A stretch of DNA of 64,000 nt from Nodularia sp034931045 (lineage in GTDB: Bacteria > Cyanobacteriota > Cyanobacteriia > Cyanobacteriales > Nostocaceae), in NCBI RefSeq assembly GCF_034931045.1, contig NZ_JAYGHH010000017.1, positions 19,499 to 83,498 of the forward strand, written 5' to 3'. Below the pieces are notes generated by a model. The model searched no databases and was not told the DNA's origin. It was given only the letters and a program-made list of their open reading frames with translations. This document shows positions 1-9,599 of this stretch, piece by piece (the first letter of the stretch is position 1; each line of letters starts with the position of its first letter). The translations under genes were made by a program, and so were the position numbers.

Positions 1-21
1 AAGTTTAATTAACGTTTGTAG

Positions 22-39
22 TGAGGGCTTAAGCCCTCA
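22..39. repeat. 18-bp perfect palindrome
   Basis: TGAGGGCTTAAGCCCTCA reads the same on both strands. It lies just before a second inverted repeat (56-111). It could be a terminator for a gene left of the window or part of a dispersed palindromic repeat. The AGGGCT..AGCCCT core recurs near 35937. Confidence 0.6.
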
Positions 40-55
40 AATAAAAACTCCTGTA

Positions 56-111
56 GGGGCGGGTTCGTAGATATCATGCTCATTAACCGGGATATTTAGT
101 GAACCCGCCCC
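56..111. repeat. Small inverted-repeat (MITE-like) element
   Basis: The arms GGGGCGGGTTC (56-66) and GAACCCGCCCC (101-111) are perfectly complementary over 11 bp and enclose 34 bp. The arms resemble those of the elements at 16809-16892 and 63605-63686, so this is probably a member of the same dispersed family. The right arm ends just before the stop codon of the gene at 114-878, so it may also act as its terminator. Confidence 0.55.
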
Positions 112-113
112 GA

Positions 114-878
114 TTACAAATAACCCAGAAAAGAATTTATCCTAAACACAGCATAGCGAACGCTTTTTTCATCAGTATATTCTGGATTAATGGGAATCTC
201 ATCGAAAGATTTCAAGACAATCACAGCCCGATAAAGTTTACCATTTTTAAATTGCTTATCTCGAATATCCACACGGAGAATATTTTCTAGTGGTTCCTCA
301 ATAGTTTGCTGAATACGTAAACTTTTTCGCTCTATAAATACCTGATTCAGACTTTTGTAAAAAATACAATTAGTCATAGGTGTTGTTAATGCAACAGCAC
401 CAATAGCTATGCCAATTAACATAGTTACATTTTTGACAAACAGTAGTTGATGTTGATTTTGTCCTAAAAATAAAGACATTTGTCCAGAATTAATAAAGGT
501 GTTAATTTGCCGAACATCTTGCTGATTCCTTCCATAGTTCTGACTAGATATCAGTTCCCGTTCTCCCACAGGAGTCACAATGACGACGCGATAACTTTTA
601 CTCCTGCTACTACTTATAGCTTTCACGTATGCACTCTGAATATCAAAAATTCTTAACCTCTGTTTCCTTCCCAACAAACTAGACTGCCTCAAGTCACAAT
701 TAATTTGGTTGGGTAAAGGGCGTTGACAAGTGAGACGAACGGTTACAAATTCAAAAAACAAAAAGTAAATCAGAAAACCTAAACAGCCAATAAAAAATGA
801 TCCTCCAAAAAACCAAACACGAAACGGTCGGTGCTGAACCCGTAATCGGGTGCGCGTTTCTTCTACAATTTTCATCAA
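114..878 (-). CDS. Hypothetical membrane protein with two transmembrane segments
   Basis: I do not recognise the family. The 254-aa protein begins with a basic stretch (residues 1-20), then a strong hydrophobic segment at about 22-48. A polar region of about 100 residues contains two Cys (CQRPLP..NCDLRQ) and is probably periplasmic. A second membrane segment lies at about 150-168, followed by a C-terminal domain of about 85 residues. Two segments around a central soluble domain, with both ends cytoplasmic, is the likely topology. It is divergent from the next gene (949), so the two share a short promoter region. I infer an envelope location only and have no functional assignment. Confidence 0.6.
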   Translation of the reverse strand: MMKIVEETRTRLRVQHRPFRVWFFGGSFFIGCLGFLIYFLFFEFVTVRLTCQRPLPNQINCDLRQSSLLGRKQRLRIFDIQSAYVKAISSSRSKSYRVVIVTPVGERELISSQNYGRNQQDVRQINTFINSGQMSLFLGQNQHQLLFVKNVTMLIGIAIGAVALTTPMTNCIFYKSLNQVFIERKSLRIQQTIEEPLENILRVDIRDKQFKNGKLYRAVIVLKSFDEIPINPEYTDEKSVRYAVFRINSFLGYL

Positions 879-948
879 TATTGGTATATAAAAGACTTAA
901 CTCATAATTTGAGTATTCCCTTCTAAGTCAGCTTACCCATCACAAAAT

Positions 949-1794
949 ATGCCAAAAATGCATCTTAACCCGGCAAAGCAGCAACATCACAGGCTGATAA
1001 GTCGATTCACTTTATTATTCCTAGTTTGCTTCCTGGGGATGCAAAATACCGCACAAGCACAGTCTCAGCCCACAACTAAACTTCTACCATTTTTCGATAA
1101 TATCAATAACCCGGTTCCTATAGGTTTTCCCAGGGGTCGCAAATTAGACATTACACCACCCCCACCCCCTTTAAATTCCTTTGACAAAGCTGTTCTCAAT
1201 ATCTGTGGCCCTATGGGAACAAGAGTCACCCGCAATAAATTTCAACAGTTATTGTCCTCTTACCCAGATGTTTTACAGAAACTTCAAACAGTTAGCGGCG
1301 GCGAATTCCGTCCAGGACGCAGAAATAAAACCGAATTTATCGAAGATTTAACTGATATTTGGGTTAAAAATCGGGGCTTTGAACACATTTTTTGTGGCGA
1401 AATCAAGAGTGCTAATAAAATTGGCGGCTTGCATTTTTATGGTCGATATTTACAGTTACAAAATGAAGGAATTGGCGGACGTTTACCGAATAACCAGAGG
1501 CGTGAGGAGGTTGTTCCTGGTATAATTTATACAATGGGTGTTATGATCAAACAAGGAAACCGCACATTTACAGATGTGATGAAAGGCTATAGTTATCTGA
1601 GTAATGCTCAAGAATTGCTTGTAGATGCGACCCGAATTTTTAAACTGCAAGGAAATTCTGAAGGAGCGTGTATTTTTAATGTGCGAGATCAGGATACTGG
1701 AAAAACTTTCCCTAAAGTTTTTGTGAGGAGACAAAAGACTATAGTTACCTTCTATCCTGATGCTACTCCCCAAGGTGCAAACTGTAAAAAATAA
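949..1794 (+). CDS. Hypothetical secreted protein
   Basis: The 281-aa protein has an N-terminal signal-peptide-like segment: basic residues, a hydrophobic core around residues 20-32, then a likely cleavage after AQA near residue 38. A proline-rich stretch (five consecutive Pro near residue 70) links to a globular domain with several cysteines. The C-terminal half contains the motif EGACIF and ends in two Lys. I recognise no catalytic motif. The C-terminal pattern (Gly/Cys-rich strand followed by TFYPD) is reminiscent of EndoU-type extracellular domains in cyanobacteria, but this is a weak impression. The start is the first ATG after the divergent promoter region. Confidence 0.6.
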   Translation: MPKMHLNPAKQQHHRLISRFTLLFLVCFLGMQNTAQAQSQPTTKLLPFFDNINNPVPIGFPRGRKLDITPPPPPLNSFDKAVLNICGPMGTRVTRNKFQQLLSSYPDVLQKLQTVSGGEFRPGRRNKTEFIEDLTDIWVKNRGFEHIFCGEIKSANKIGGLHFYGRYLQLQNEGIGGRLPNNQRREEVVPGIIYTMGVMIKQGNRTFTDVMKGYSYLSNAQELLVDATRIFKLQGNSEGACIFNVRDQDTGKTFPKVFVRRQKTIVTFYPDATPQGANCKK

Positions 1795-1825
1795 TTTGCT
1801 GCGATCAATTTATGGCAAGTTGAGA

Positions 1826-2139
1826 GGGAACAGGGAACAGTTACCTGTCATCCCCAAATTTTCTGATTTATTCAACCCAAAGTTCACACGTTTGATGGTA
1901 GGTAGGAAAAAACCAAACTATATTACGAAAAGTAAACAGCGCAAAAATTCTTACCAATGACCAATGACTAAGGACAAATGAAGAACCCCACCAGTTAACT
2001 TTATTTACGCCCTCTTACTTACACCCTTCAAAAACCGTTCGGCTGACGCTCAAGGCGAAGCCTTGCACCTACTTTTGGGTTTATCAGCCCCAAACCTTCG
2101 ATTTATCTGGGTTTTATATTTATTCAACAAACCCTAAAT
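1826..2139. repeat. Composite of dispersed repeat fragments
   Basis: This 404-bp intergenic stretch carries no convincing gene; a short open frame here is made of repeats. It contains three pieces found elsewhere in the window. AGGGAACAGGGAACAG is also near 24775. The stretch 1926-2024 is present inverted at 43394-43476. The tail CGATTTATCTGGG..TATTTATTC recurs at 24810 and 61937. The right end (CAACAAACCCTAA) resembles the terminal repeat of the MITE-like element at 24722-24850. Confidence 0.6.
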
Positions 2140-2198
2140 ACAAAAATCGTCTCTACCTTGATATCAAAGGTTTAGGCGAGTCTTGTGTTAATTTTTTA

Positions 2199-2270
2199 TG
2201 GGTCGCCCGAGACTCGAACTCGGAACAAATCGGTTAAAAGCCGAGTACTCTACCATTGAGTTAGCGACCC
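2199..2270 (-). tRNA. tRNA-Lys (anticodon UUU)
   Basis: On the minus strand the sequence folds as a cloverleaf. The acceptor stem pairs GGGTCGC with GCGACCC, the D arm is ACTC/GAGT, and the anticodon loop is CTTTTAA with anticodon TTT. The T arm is CCGAG/CTCGG around the TTCGAGT loop. The discriminator base is A and CCA is not encoded. The outermost anticodon-stem pair is a C-T mismatch; all other stems are intact. Confidence 0.95.
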
Positions 2271-2329
2271 TTTTGCTTTGTTTTGCAACTTTGCCATCAT
2301 AACACGATAATCTGAGATTTGCAAATCTT

Positions 2330-3202
2330 TTATAAAAGATTCGCTGTTAACTGTACAGATGCCTTGCAGCCAGCCTTTGGAGCTAATACCGTCAGGTTTG
2401 CGCCAGTATTGAGGGCATTACGAGGGGCTGTCCAAGGTTCTAGGCAGTAGAAATCTTTGCCTTTGACTGTCCAAAACACTAGATGAGAATAGATATTGTC
2501 GTAATCTAAAGTCAGCTTCAGGGAACGACTAGGATCTATCACTGTGGCTGATTGGCTAGTCAAATCCTTAAAAGCAACATCAATTTCATCGCGGTTGAAA
2601 TCAAAATTACCATCAAATGAGTGAATTTGCTTAGTATTTTGGTCTTGATACTGCTGTGAGGGGATTTGAAACTCTAGCTGATTTTTATCACCACCAGTCA
2701 GAAAGTAAGGATGGAAACCAGCCGAAAAGGGCATTGGTGTGGATGACAGATTTTTATATTCCTGTCGAATTGCGAGATTATTTCCTTGCAATTCATAAGT
2801 AAAAATTACTTGAAAGTCAAAAGGATAAACTGCCTTGGTTTGCTCGTTGCTATTGAGTACGAGGGTCAGACTAGCTTTATCTTCAGTTTTTTGCTCAGTC
2901 ACTTCCCAAGGTAACTCACGCCCAAAGCCGTGTTGTTTAAGAGTGTATTTTTGCCCGTTATGGGTGTAAGTATTATCTGGTAAATTGCCACAGATAGGAA
3001 ACAGAATTGGATTTCCGCCTCTGACGCTCAAATCTGGATGAGTAAAGCGTTCAGTATCCAAGTAGAAAATTTCTTTTCCCTGGATACGCCAACGGGTAAT
3101 AATACCGCCTCTTTCTGGTACTACTTCTATCTGAGAGCCAGCACTTTCATCGCTGAGGATATAAGTTTTGTATTGTTGTTCTTGAACGGTGATGGTAAAC
3201 AC
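2330..3202 (-). CDS. Aldose 1-epimerase family protein (galactose mutarotase-like)
   Basis: This is a 290-aa protein of the galactose-mutarotase superfamily, which interconverts alpha and beta anomers of sugars in the cytoplasm. Visible signatures are the QHGFGR motif (His91), GFHPYF (His163) and LEPWTAPRNALNTG (Glu254), which match the two conserved histidines and the catalytic base of the family. The RGGNPILFP segment near 61-69 is typical of the subgroup that includes glucose-6-phosphate 1-epimerases, so the true substrate may be a sugar phosphate. The length is normal. It stands alone between tRNA-Lys and pdhA, all on the minus strand, with about 130 bp separating it from pdhA. Confidence 0.88.
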   Translation of the reverse strand: MFTITVQEQQYKTYILSDESAGSQIEVVPERGGIITRWRIQGKEIFYLDTERFTHPDLSVRGGNPILFPICGNLPDNTYTHNGQKYTLKQHGFGRELPWEVTEQKTEDKASLTLVLNSNEQTKAVYPFDFQVIFTYELQGNNLAIRQEYKNLSSTPMPFSAGFHPYFLTGGDKNQLEFQIPSQQYQDQNTKQIHSFDGNFDFNRDEIDVAFKDLTSQSATVIDPSRSLKLTLDYDNIYSHLVFWTVKGKDFYCLEPWTAPRNALNTGANLTVLAPKAGCKASVQLTANLL

Positions 3203-3335
3203 AAGTTTCAGTCCTTAATGATGGTGAATTTAGGTATACACGAAAAATCAAATATGCGTCTTTGGTGAACCCTGGTAGGGACAATTCATAAATTATCCCT
3301 ACATTCTTTGACGGACTACTCGCACTTAAAACTAT

Positions 3336-4370
3336 TTACTCGTCTTCTGCAAACACAAAGCGATACAACTCGCTGGGGTCAGGTTCGGGGCTACTTTCGG
3401 CAAACTTCACAGCTTCTTCGATGACTGCTTGAATTTTTCGGTCAATAGCTTTGAGTTCAGCCTCATCTGCTAAATTTTGCTCCACCAGATAAGTTGCCAA
3501 CTTCTTAATCGGGTCACGGGAAAACCAGAATTCTTTCTCGGCTTTGCTTCGCATTTCATCTGGGTCTGCGAGGGAGTGTCCCCGGAAGCGGTAGGTCAGG
3601 GCTTCAATTAAGGTTGGCCCTTCACCAGCACGGGCGCGGGCGACTGCTTCTTGAGCAACGGAGCGCACTGCTAGCACGTCCATACCGTCTACTTCTACGC
3701 CAACCATGTTAAATACACTGGCTTTTTTGTAAATCTCTGGCTGGGAAGTGGCTCTTTCATGAGACATCCCAATAGCCCATTTATTATTTTCGACCACAAA
3801 AATAATTGGTAGTTTCCACAGGGCTGCCATATTTAAAGTCTCGAAAAACTGACCATTATTAGCTGCACCATCGCCAAAAAAGCAAGCTGTTACTTGGTCG
3901 GCGTTTTGATCTCCCAAAACTTCCCGGCGGTATTTGCTTTGAAAAGCTGCTCCAGCTGCCACGGGAATGCCTTCAGCCACAAAAGCATAACCACCTAGTA
4001 AGCCATGCTCGGCAGAAAACATATGCATAGAGCCACCACGTCCTTTGCTGCATCCTGTGGCTTTGCCAAATAACTCTGCCATCACTTCTCTGGCTGGTAC
4101 ACCGGCGCTGAGAGCATGAACGTGGTCGCGGTAGGTGCTAGAAACAAAATCTTCACCTGGTCGCATGGCTTGGATAACACCTGTGGAAACGGCTTCTTGA
4201 CCGTTGTAGAGGTGAACAAAACCAAACATTTTGCCTCTATAGTACATCTCAGCACATTTGTCTTCAAATGAGCGACCTAGTACCATGTCTTCATACAACC
4301 GCAATCCTTCTGCTTTGGTGATGTTGCTATTGGCAGTATTAAATGTAGGTAACGTGCGTTCTTGAACCAT
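3336..4370 (-). CDS. pdhA: Pyruvate dehydrogenase E1 component, alpha subunit
   Basis: This 344-aa thiamine-diphosphate enzyme subunit pairs with E1-beta to decarboxylate pyruvate and feed acetyl-CoA synthesis. The TPP/Mg motif starts GDGAANNG (residues 166-173) and closes with ENN (194-196). The conserved GQEA (near 57), the RGGSMHMF segment (111-118) and the RGHS loop near 264 are all present. The length and full motif set argue for an active enzyme. No pdhB is adjacent, which fits the scattered pdh genes of cyanobacteria. The gene is divergent from ftn2 across a 690-bp structured intergenic region. Confidence 0.96.
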   Translation of the reverse strand: MVQERTLPTFNTANSNITKAEGLRLYEDMVLGRSFEDKCAEMYYRGKMFGFVHLYNGQEAVSTGVIQAMRPGEDFVSSTYRDHVHALSAGVPAREVMAELFGKATGCSKGRGGSMHMFSAEHGLLGGYAFVAEGIPVAAGAAFQSKYRREVLGDQNADQVTACFFGDGAANNGQFFETLNMAALWKLPIIFVVENNKWAIGMSHERATSQPEIYKKASVFNMVGVEVDGMDVLAVRSVAQEAVARARAGEGPTLIEALTYRFRGHSLADPDEMRSKAEKEFWFSRDPIKKLATYLVEQNLADEAELKAIDRKIQAVIEEAVKFAESSPEPDPSELYRFVFAEDE

Positions 4371-4615
4371 TATTTTTTAGTATTCCTATAGTAAAACTGA
4401 AATTTACCATCTCAAATAAGTTGCTGTCAGGCAATATCTGCTTTTCATTCGCTAGGATGTGCTGGAGTCAACTACCAAAATTTATGCACCAAAAAGGTTT
4501 ATAGGCAATGGAGGCGAAACAATGAGTGAATTTTTGATTGTTCTAACCACACTCTGCGAGGATCTTACCCGAATGGCAACAGATACACCCCTGAGTTTTC
4601 TCACTCCCTACTCCT

Positions 4616-4664
4616 GTTCATAGGCTATCAATCAGGATAGCTCGGTTTCTGCCTATCCATGAAC
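4616..4664. promoter_or_regulatory. Nested hairpin between pdhA and ftn2
   Basis: GTTCATAGGC (4616-4625) pairs with GCCTATCCATGAAC (4651-4664). Inside it CTATC/GATAG (4625-4640) forms a second small stem. The hairpin lies in the 692-bp gap (4371-5062) between the divergent pdhA and ftn2 genes, where I see no coding frame. It could be a terminator-like or attenuator structure in a long 5' leader, or part of a small RNA. A second motif, CACGGT with ACCGT and CACGGTTTT near 4968-5003, also suggests RNA structure. Confidence 0.4.
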
Positions 4665-5062
4665 AATTTGGCAAAAATGAATCAGGAATTTTTTTCTATA
4701 GCTAGATACTTTTAATTTAAAGTTATTTATGGTATAGTTACGCATCTTTAATTAACATATCCAGTTCAAGTTAATTCTTTTAACCGCCTAGCTGGATAAA
4801 TCCGTGAACGATCAGTAACTATAAGTGCTTACAGGCAAAAATACTCAAAATTCAAACAAAGTATTGGCGCTTTCTAGGCAATGCAAAATATTACCACTAA
4901 AATATAATTCAAATTTTAGGAAGTAACAAAAACAATTGTCTCAATATATACTTATAGTGTAAGTCCGCCACGGTATTATTAACCGTACTATTATGGCACG
5001 GTTTTACATGGCTGGAATGCTCTAGGTGAATTATGTTGATCACGGTGCAGGGGAAGTAGACT

Positions 5063-7351
5063 GTGCGAATTCCGCTAGATTACTACCGAATTTTGGGATT
5101 ACCGTTAGCGGCAAGTGATGAACAGTTGCGGCAGTCGTACAGCGATCGCATTGTGCAGTTGCCACGACGAGAGTATTCTCAAGCAGCAATTTCTTCCCGC
5201 AAACAACTCATTGAAGAAGCTTACGTGGTTTTATCCAATCCAAAAGAACGTAGCAGTTATGACCAGCTTTATCTTGCCCATGCCTATGGCCCCGACGGCA
5301 ATGGTAATACTACGGTTGCAGTGGGAAACCACACCCAAAGCAATAACACTGATCCTGACATCCAGAGTCTGAGTATCGACGTTTCCCAACAGGAATTAGT
5401 TGGTGCTTTATTAATTCTGCAAGAATTGGGCGAATATGAACTGGTATTAAAGCTAGGCCACGAATATCTTACAACTCAAAGCGGAATAACATCTGCCAGA
5501 ATGGCTAATAATTTGGCCAGTGAAGAATTTCTGGAAAATTCTGATTACCCAGATATTGTTCTAACCGTGGCTTTGGCTTGTCTAGAACTGGGTCGGGAAC
5601 ATTGGCAGCAAGGTCACTATGAAAATGCTGCTATTTCTTTAGAAACTGGTCAGGAACTGCTAGCACGGGAAGGGCTATTTGCTAGTGTACAGGCGGAAAT
5701 GCAAGCTGACTTGTATAAATTGCGTCCCTATCGAATTTTGGAATTGCTGGCATTACCAGAAGAAAAGGTTGCCCAAAGACGACAAGGGCTGGCATTTTTA
5801 CATGATATCTTGAGCGATCGCGGTGGCATCGATGGTACTGGCAATGATCAATCTGGTCTAAACATAGATGACTTTTTGCGGTTTATCCAGCAATTACGTA
5901 ACTATTTAACAGTTGCAGAACAGCATAAACTTTTTGAAGCAGAAAGCAAGCGTCCCTCTGCTGTTGCTAATTACTTGGCAGTTTATGCCCTATTAGCCAG
6001 GGGATTCACTCAACGTCAACCAGCATTAATTCGTCAAGCCAAGCAAATGCTGATGCGTTTGGGAAAACGTCAAGATGTACATTTAGAACAATCACTGTGT
6101 GCGCTGCTACTAGGTCAGACCGAAGAAGCCACCCGCGTTTTAGAACTGAGTCAAGAATACGAAGCTTTGGCTTTAATTCGGGAAAAATCCCTAGACTCTC
6201 CCGACTTGCTACCGGGATTATGCTTGTATGCAGAACAGTGGTTACAAGATGAAGTATTTTTACACTTTCGAGATTTAGCTCAACAGCAAGCCTCCCTCAA
6301 AGATTATTTTGCTAACCAACAGGTACAAGCTTATTTAGAAGCCTTACCTACTGATGCAGAAACCACTCAAGAATGGGCTGTAATCAACCGGCAGTCTTTT
6401 TCCCAACCTCCCCTGCATAATTATCATTCCCCTGCTGTTTCTCCAGAATTTGCTCAAGGCAGAACACCTGCACCGGATGTATCAGCAACGCCAAATCAGA
6501 GAAGACATGAAAATGTCCGCTTTTCGCCAACTATTGGGAATACACCACCAGATCGAACTTCACAAGATGCCCACTCACAACCTGATGTAACACAATTTAC
6601 TCATCCTGAACGCACAACCAGAACCACTCAGAATCATCTCAATGGTGCAGCTAAATCCACTCCTCCTCGTCAAGTCAAAAAACGCCGGAGACGAAAGCCT
6701 CGTCAAGCTGCGAATGGAGGTTATCCCCAACAACAAGCTTTTGCGACTACCTTAGAAGGAAAAACACGACTTGTTTGGACTGTATTTGCTTCTCTGGCAG
6801 GGATATTAGTTTTTTGGCTTCTAGTTTCGACAACATTTGGATGGATGAAAAATTTGTTCTCTCCTAGACCAGTTTTGCAAGGTGAACAGTTATTTGTGGA
6901 ACTTAATCAACCACCAATAGAGATTCCAGATGAGAACAGTAAATTGCAACTTCTAGAAGACAATCTGACGAATACAACGGCGCAAGAAGTGATTCAGACT
7001 TGGCTATCTGCTAAAGCTGAGGCTTTAGGCCCGAAATATAATGTGGATAACTTACAAGAGATTTTAACCGATAAAACTCTTGCTCAATGGCGGCTACTGG
7101 CTCAACAAGAGAGGTTACAAAACCGCTATCGTCAATATAAGCACACAGTGAAGGTAGAATATCTTGATCAAAAATCTGATCAAGCTGTAGTTGTGGCTAC
7201 AGTCAGGGAAGTAACAGAATTCTATGACCAGGGTCGGATTAGAAATTTTTCTGATGAAACTTTGCGTGTGCGATATTCTTTAATTCGACAAGCTGACGTT
7301 TGGCGCATCCAAAATATGTCAGTTATTAATGAAATTGGCATGAATTTTTAG
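5063..7351 (+). CDS. ftn2: Cell division protein Ftn2/ZipN (ARC6 homologue)
   Basis: This 762-aa cyanobacterial divisome protein tethers and stabilises FtsZ rings at the membrane. The N-terminal J-like domain (about residues 4-70, beginning DYYRILGLP) lacks the HPD motif, as is usual for ARC6/Ftn2. A long helical, TPR-like region fills about 100-440. A Pro/Gln-rich linker with a basic KKRRRRK patch precedes a single membrane helix at about 571-592. The C-terminal region (about 640-762) matches the IMS/DUF4101-type domain. The GTG start is chosen because GGGGAAG lies 6-12 bases upstream and the J domain starts immediately. It is monocistronic. Confidence 0.93.
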   Translation: MRIPLDYYRILGLPLAASDEQLRQSYSDRIVQLPRREYSQAAISSRKQLIEEAYVVLSNPKERSSYDQLYLAHAYGPDGNGNTTVAVGNHTQSNNTDPDIQSLSIDVSQQELVGALLILQELGEYELVLKLGHEYLTTQSGITSARMANNLASEEFLENSDYPDIVLTVALACLELGREHWQQGHYENAAISLETGQELLAREGLFASVQAEMQADLYKLRPYRILELLALPEEKVAQRRQGLAFLHDILSDRGGIDGTGNDQSGLNIDDFLRFIQQLRNYLTVAEQHKLFEAESKRPSAVANYLAVYALLARGFTQRQPALIRQAKQMLMRLGKRQDVHLEQSLCALLLGQTEEATRVLELSQEYEALALIREKSLDSPDLLPGLCLYAEQWLQDEVFLHFRDLAQQQASLKDYFANQQVQAYLEALPTDAETTQEWAVINRQSFSQPPLHNYHSPAVSPEFAQGRTPAPDVSATPNQRRHENVRFSPTIGNTPPDRTSQDAHSQPDVTQFTHPERTTRTTQNHLNGAAKSTPPRQVKKRRRRKPRQAANGGYPQQQAFATTLEGKTRLVWTVFASLAGILVFWLLVSTTFGWMKNLFSPRPVLQGEQLFVELNQPPIEIPDENSKLQLLEDNLTNTTAQEVIQTWLSAKAEALGPKYNVDNLQEILTDKTLAQWRLLAQQERLQNRYRQYKHTVKVEYLDQKSDQAVVVATVREVTEFYDQGRIRNFSDETLRVRYSLIRQADVWRIQNMSVINEIGMNF

Positions 7352-8094
7352 AGGACAAAAAACTCAAATCAATTCTGTAATTTGGGGATGATTACCAATA
7401 GCCCTGAGTTGGATTTTTCATTTTTTTGATGTTAAAAACTTTAGTTCATGCTTATATACCCCTGATTCTGTAGATGAGTCTGGGGCTATGAATATTGAAA
7501 TCGCCGTAAGAGAACTCCACAAAAAAGTTAATCCAAATTTCTGCAACTAAAATGACCTTTCCTCCCCCTGTTCTCAAAACGACGGGATATTTTTTTATTT
7601 GGAAGTCTCTAATGTTTATCTAGGGTTTGTTCCTCTCTACACTTTTGTTAATTGTGCGTATTCCTTTGTAGATTAAGGTTTTCGGCTGATCCATCGCTGA
7701 AATGTTATGGTTCCATGATATTTGGCTGATCCTCTCCAGGCGAATTGCCTCGTTTTGTTATGGTTTCATGACAATGCGATCCCCGAAAAGCTGATAAATT
7801 CGTATAAGAGTTAAAAAAGTGCCTGTAACCCCCTTGATCCCTAGCAAGGTTTACTGGTTAATATTTACTTAACAAACGAACTTCTCCGATCCCAAAGAAA
7901 TGCTGATCATGGCACAATCGCGGAAAGGAAAAGTAGTGATTCTCAATTTAAGAACAAACTAAAAATTTAAACGCTGGGCAAAACCAGAAGTCAAGAATCA
8001 GAAATTCATCTGGGGTAGATGAAATTTTACTTTTATAAAAGATTCTGTAACCCAGGGAAATCATTTACCTTGCAAACTACTGGAGTCCAAAATT
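7352..8094. other. Long non-coding stretch with an imperfect tandem repeat
   Basis: There are 743 bp between ftn2 and the DUF4912 gene with no convincing gene. At 7684-7718 and 7724-7771 the motif GGCTGATCC...TGTTATGGTTYCATGA occurs twice in the same orientation. The only other frame noted is a 17-codon ATG frame at 7910, too short to support. The length suggests a long 5' leader or a small RNA for the downstream gene. Confidence 0.4.
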
Positions 8095-9348
8095 ATGGCC
8101 AAAGAACGCCCACCACTAGAAGAGATGACATTAAGGCAATTACGAAAAGTTGCCAGTGAATATAGCATCTCTCGCTATAGCCGAATGCGTAAATCTCAAC
8201 TGCTGGCAGCGATTCAAGAAGTCCAGCGCATTAAAGTATCGCTTAGTCCAACTCGTTCACTGGAGGCACAGGAAACCGTGGAAGCAGCAAAATTTGAATT
8301 AGGTCAAGAAGACAGGACTGGTGGTTCTCTGGCTGATGTTGATGAAGGACTTGCAGACCTACCACAAGGTTATGGTGAAAGCCGAATTGTACTTTTACCT
8401 CGCGATCCTCAATGGGCTTATACCTATTGGGATATTCCTAACGAACACAAAGCAGAACTACGTCAACAAGGCGGGCAGCAATTAGCACTGCGGATCTACG
8501 ATGTTACCGACATCGATATTGATCACCAAAGCCCTCACAGCATTCAGGAATATCCTGCTGATGAACTGGCCAGAGAATGGTATATTCCTATTCCAGTGAG
8601 CGATCGCGATTATGTCATAGATATTGGCTACCGGACTGCTGATGGTCGTTGGTTAGTATTGGCGCGTTCTGCGAGAGTACACATTCCTCCTGTTTATCCA
8701 TCGGACTGGATTGAGGATGCCTTCGTGACTGTCAACTTTGAAGAAGACCTCCGTGGTAAAACTGTTTACGAATTAGTCCCCCCGGCGAAGAAAGCAGCAG
8801 CCGCAGCGTCAGCAGGAGTAAATGTTACCAGTAACCCCATATACGAAGAAATCTTTGGCTTGGCTGAATCTGCTGAAGCACAACGAGTAGCTGGTTCTAT
8901 CTTCGGTTCTATGCACCAAGTACCAGGTTCTGCACGTCCTGAAGAGGCGATTAGTTCCTATGTTTTCCCCTCTGGTGTTGGGATGTGGGCGGTTCCCACT
9001 GCTTCTGGTTTAACCATGTCTGGTGTTGGGATGTCTGGTGCTGGCTTCTCGGCTGGCGTACCAATGAGTCCCCGCAAATTCTGGTTAGTTGCTGATGCGG
9101 AGTTGATTGTCTACGGTGCAACTGAACCTGATGCAACTGTGACTATTGGTGGTCGTCAAATCAAGCTGAATCCCGATGGGACATTCCGCTTCCAGATGTC
9201 CTTCCAAGATGGTTTAATTGACTATCCAATTGTGGGTGTTGCGGCTGATGGTGAACAAACAAGATCCATTCACATGAAATTTAATCGTGAGACTCCATCT
9301 CGAAATACCAACACTAAAGATGAAGCTGTTTTAGAATGGTTTGCTTAA
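8095..9348 (+). CDS. DUF4912 protein with Rho N-terminal-like domain
   Basis: The N-terminus (about residues 8-45) is a Rho-N/SAP-like helical fold (LRQLRKVASEY, then RMRKSQLLAAI), a motif known for nucleic-acid binding. Residues about 85-220 form the DUF4912 domain, with YGESRIVLLPRDPQWAYTYWD and later YVIDIGY. A Gly/Met/Ser-rich low-complexity stretch (about 300-325) precedes a C-terminal beta-rich domain. That domain carries AELIVYGATEPDATVTIGG and resembles a small Ig-like module. The molecular function of the family is unknown. The combination suggests a cytoplasmic nucleic-acid-associated protein, which is inference. A clear terminator follows. Confidence 0.85.
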   Translation: MAKERPPLEEMTLRQLRKVASEYSISRYSRMRKSQLLAAIQEVQRIKVSLSPTRSLEAQETVEAAKFELGQEDRTGGSLADVDEGLADLPQGYGESRIVLLPRDPQWAYTYWDIPNEHKAELRQQGGQQLALRIYDVTDIDIDHQSPHSIQEYPADELAREWYIPIPVSDRDYVIDIGYRTADGRWLVLARSARVHIPPVYPSDWIEDAFVTVNFEEDLRGKTVYELVPPAKKAAAAASAGVNVTSNPIYEEIFGLAESAEAQRVAGSIFGSMHQVPGSARPEEAISSYVFPSGVGMWAVPTASGLTMSGVGMSGAGFSAGVPMSPRKFWLVADAELIVYGATEPDATVTIGGRQIKLNPDGTFRFQMSFQDGLIDYPIVGVAADGEQTRSIHMKFNRETPSRNTNTKDEAVLEWFA

Positions 9349-9382
9349 GTTGCTGATGTTGAATTGAAAATATCAATTATTT

Positions 9383-9415
9383 CCCGCTAGATTAATTTTA
9401 TAGCGGGTTTTTGTT
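9383..9415 (+). terminator. Rho-independent terminator of the DUF4912 gene
   Basis: CCCGCTA (9383-9389) pairs with TAGCGGG (9401-9407), followed by TTTTTGTTTT. This is a 7-bp stem with an 11-base loop and a T tract, 35 bp after the stop codon. Confidence 0.85.
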
Positions 9416-9599
9416 TTCTGGAATCAAATCCGGTTAATTAGTTACTGTTACCACAATCTAGAACCCCACCCCCAGCCCCTCCCCGCAAGCGAGGAGGGGA
9501 GAATATGAGACAAAAAATCTCTGAAACTCTCATGACTCTGTGTCCTCTGTGTCCTCTGTGGTTCGTTATTCCATAAAAATCAGAGGAAAGCGTCAAGAG

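Noticed and set aside
1760..1960. 66-codon plus-strand frame
   Set aside because: It overlaps the end of the secreted-protein gene and continues through repeat sequence.
7910..7963. 17-codon ATG frame (MAQSRKGKVVILNLRTN)
   Set aside because: It is too short, lacks a ribosome binding site and has no recognisable similarity.
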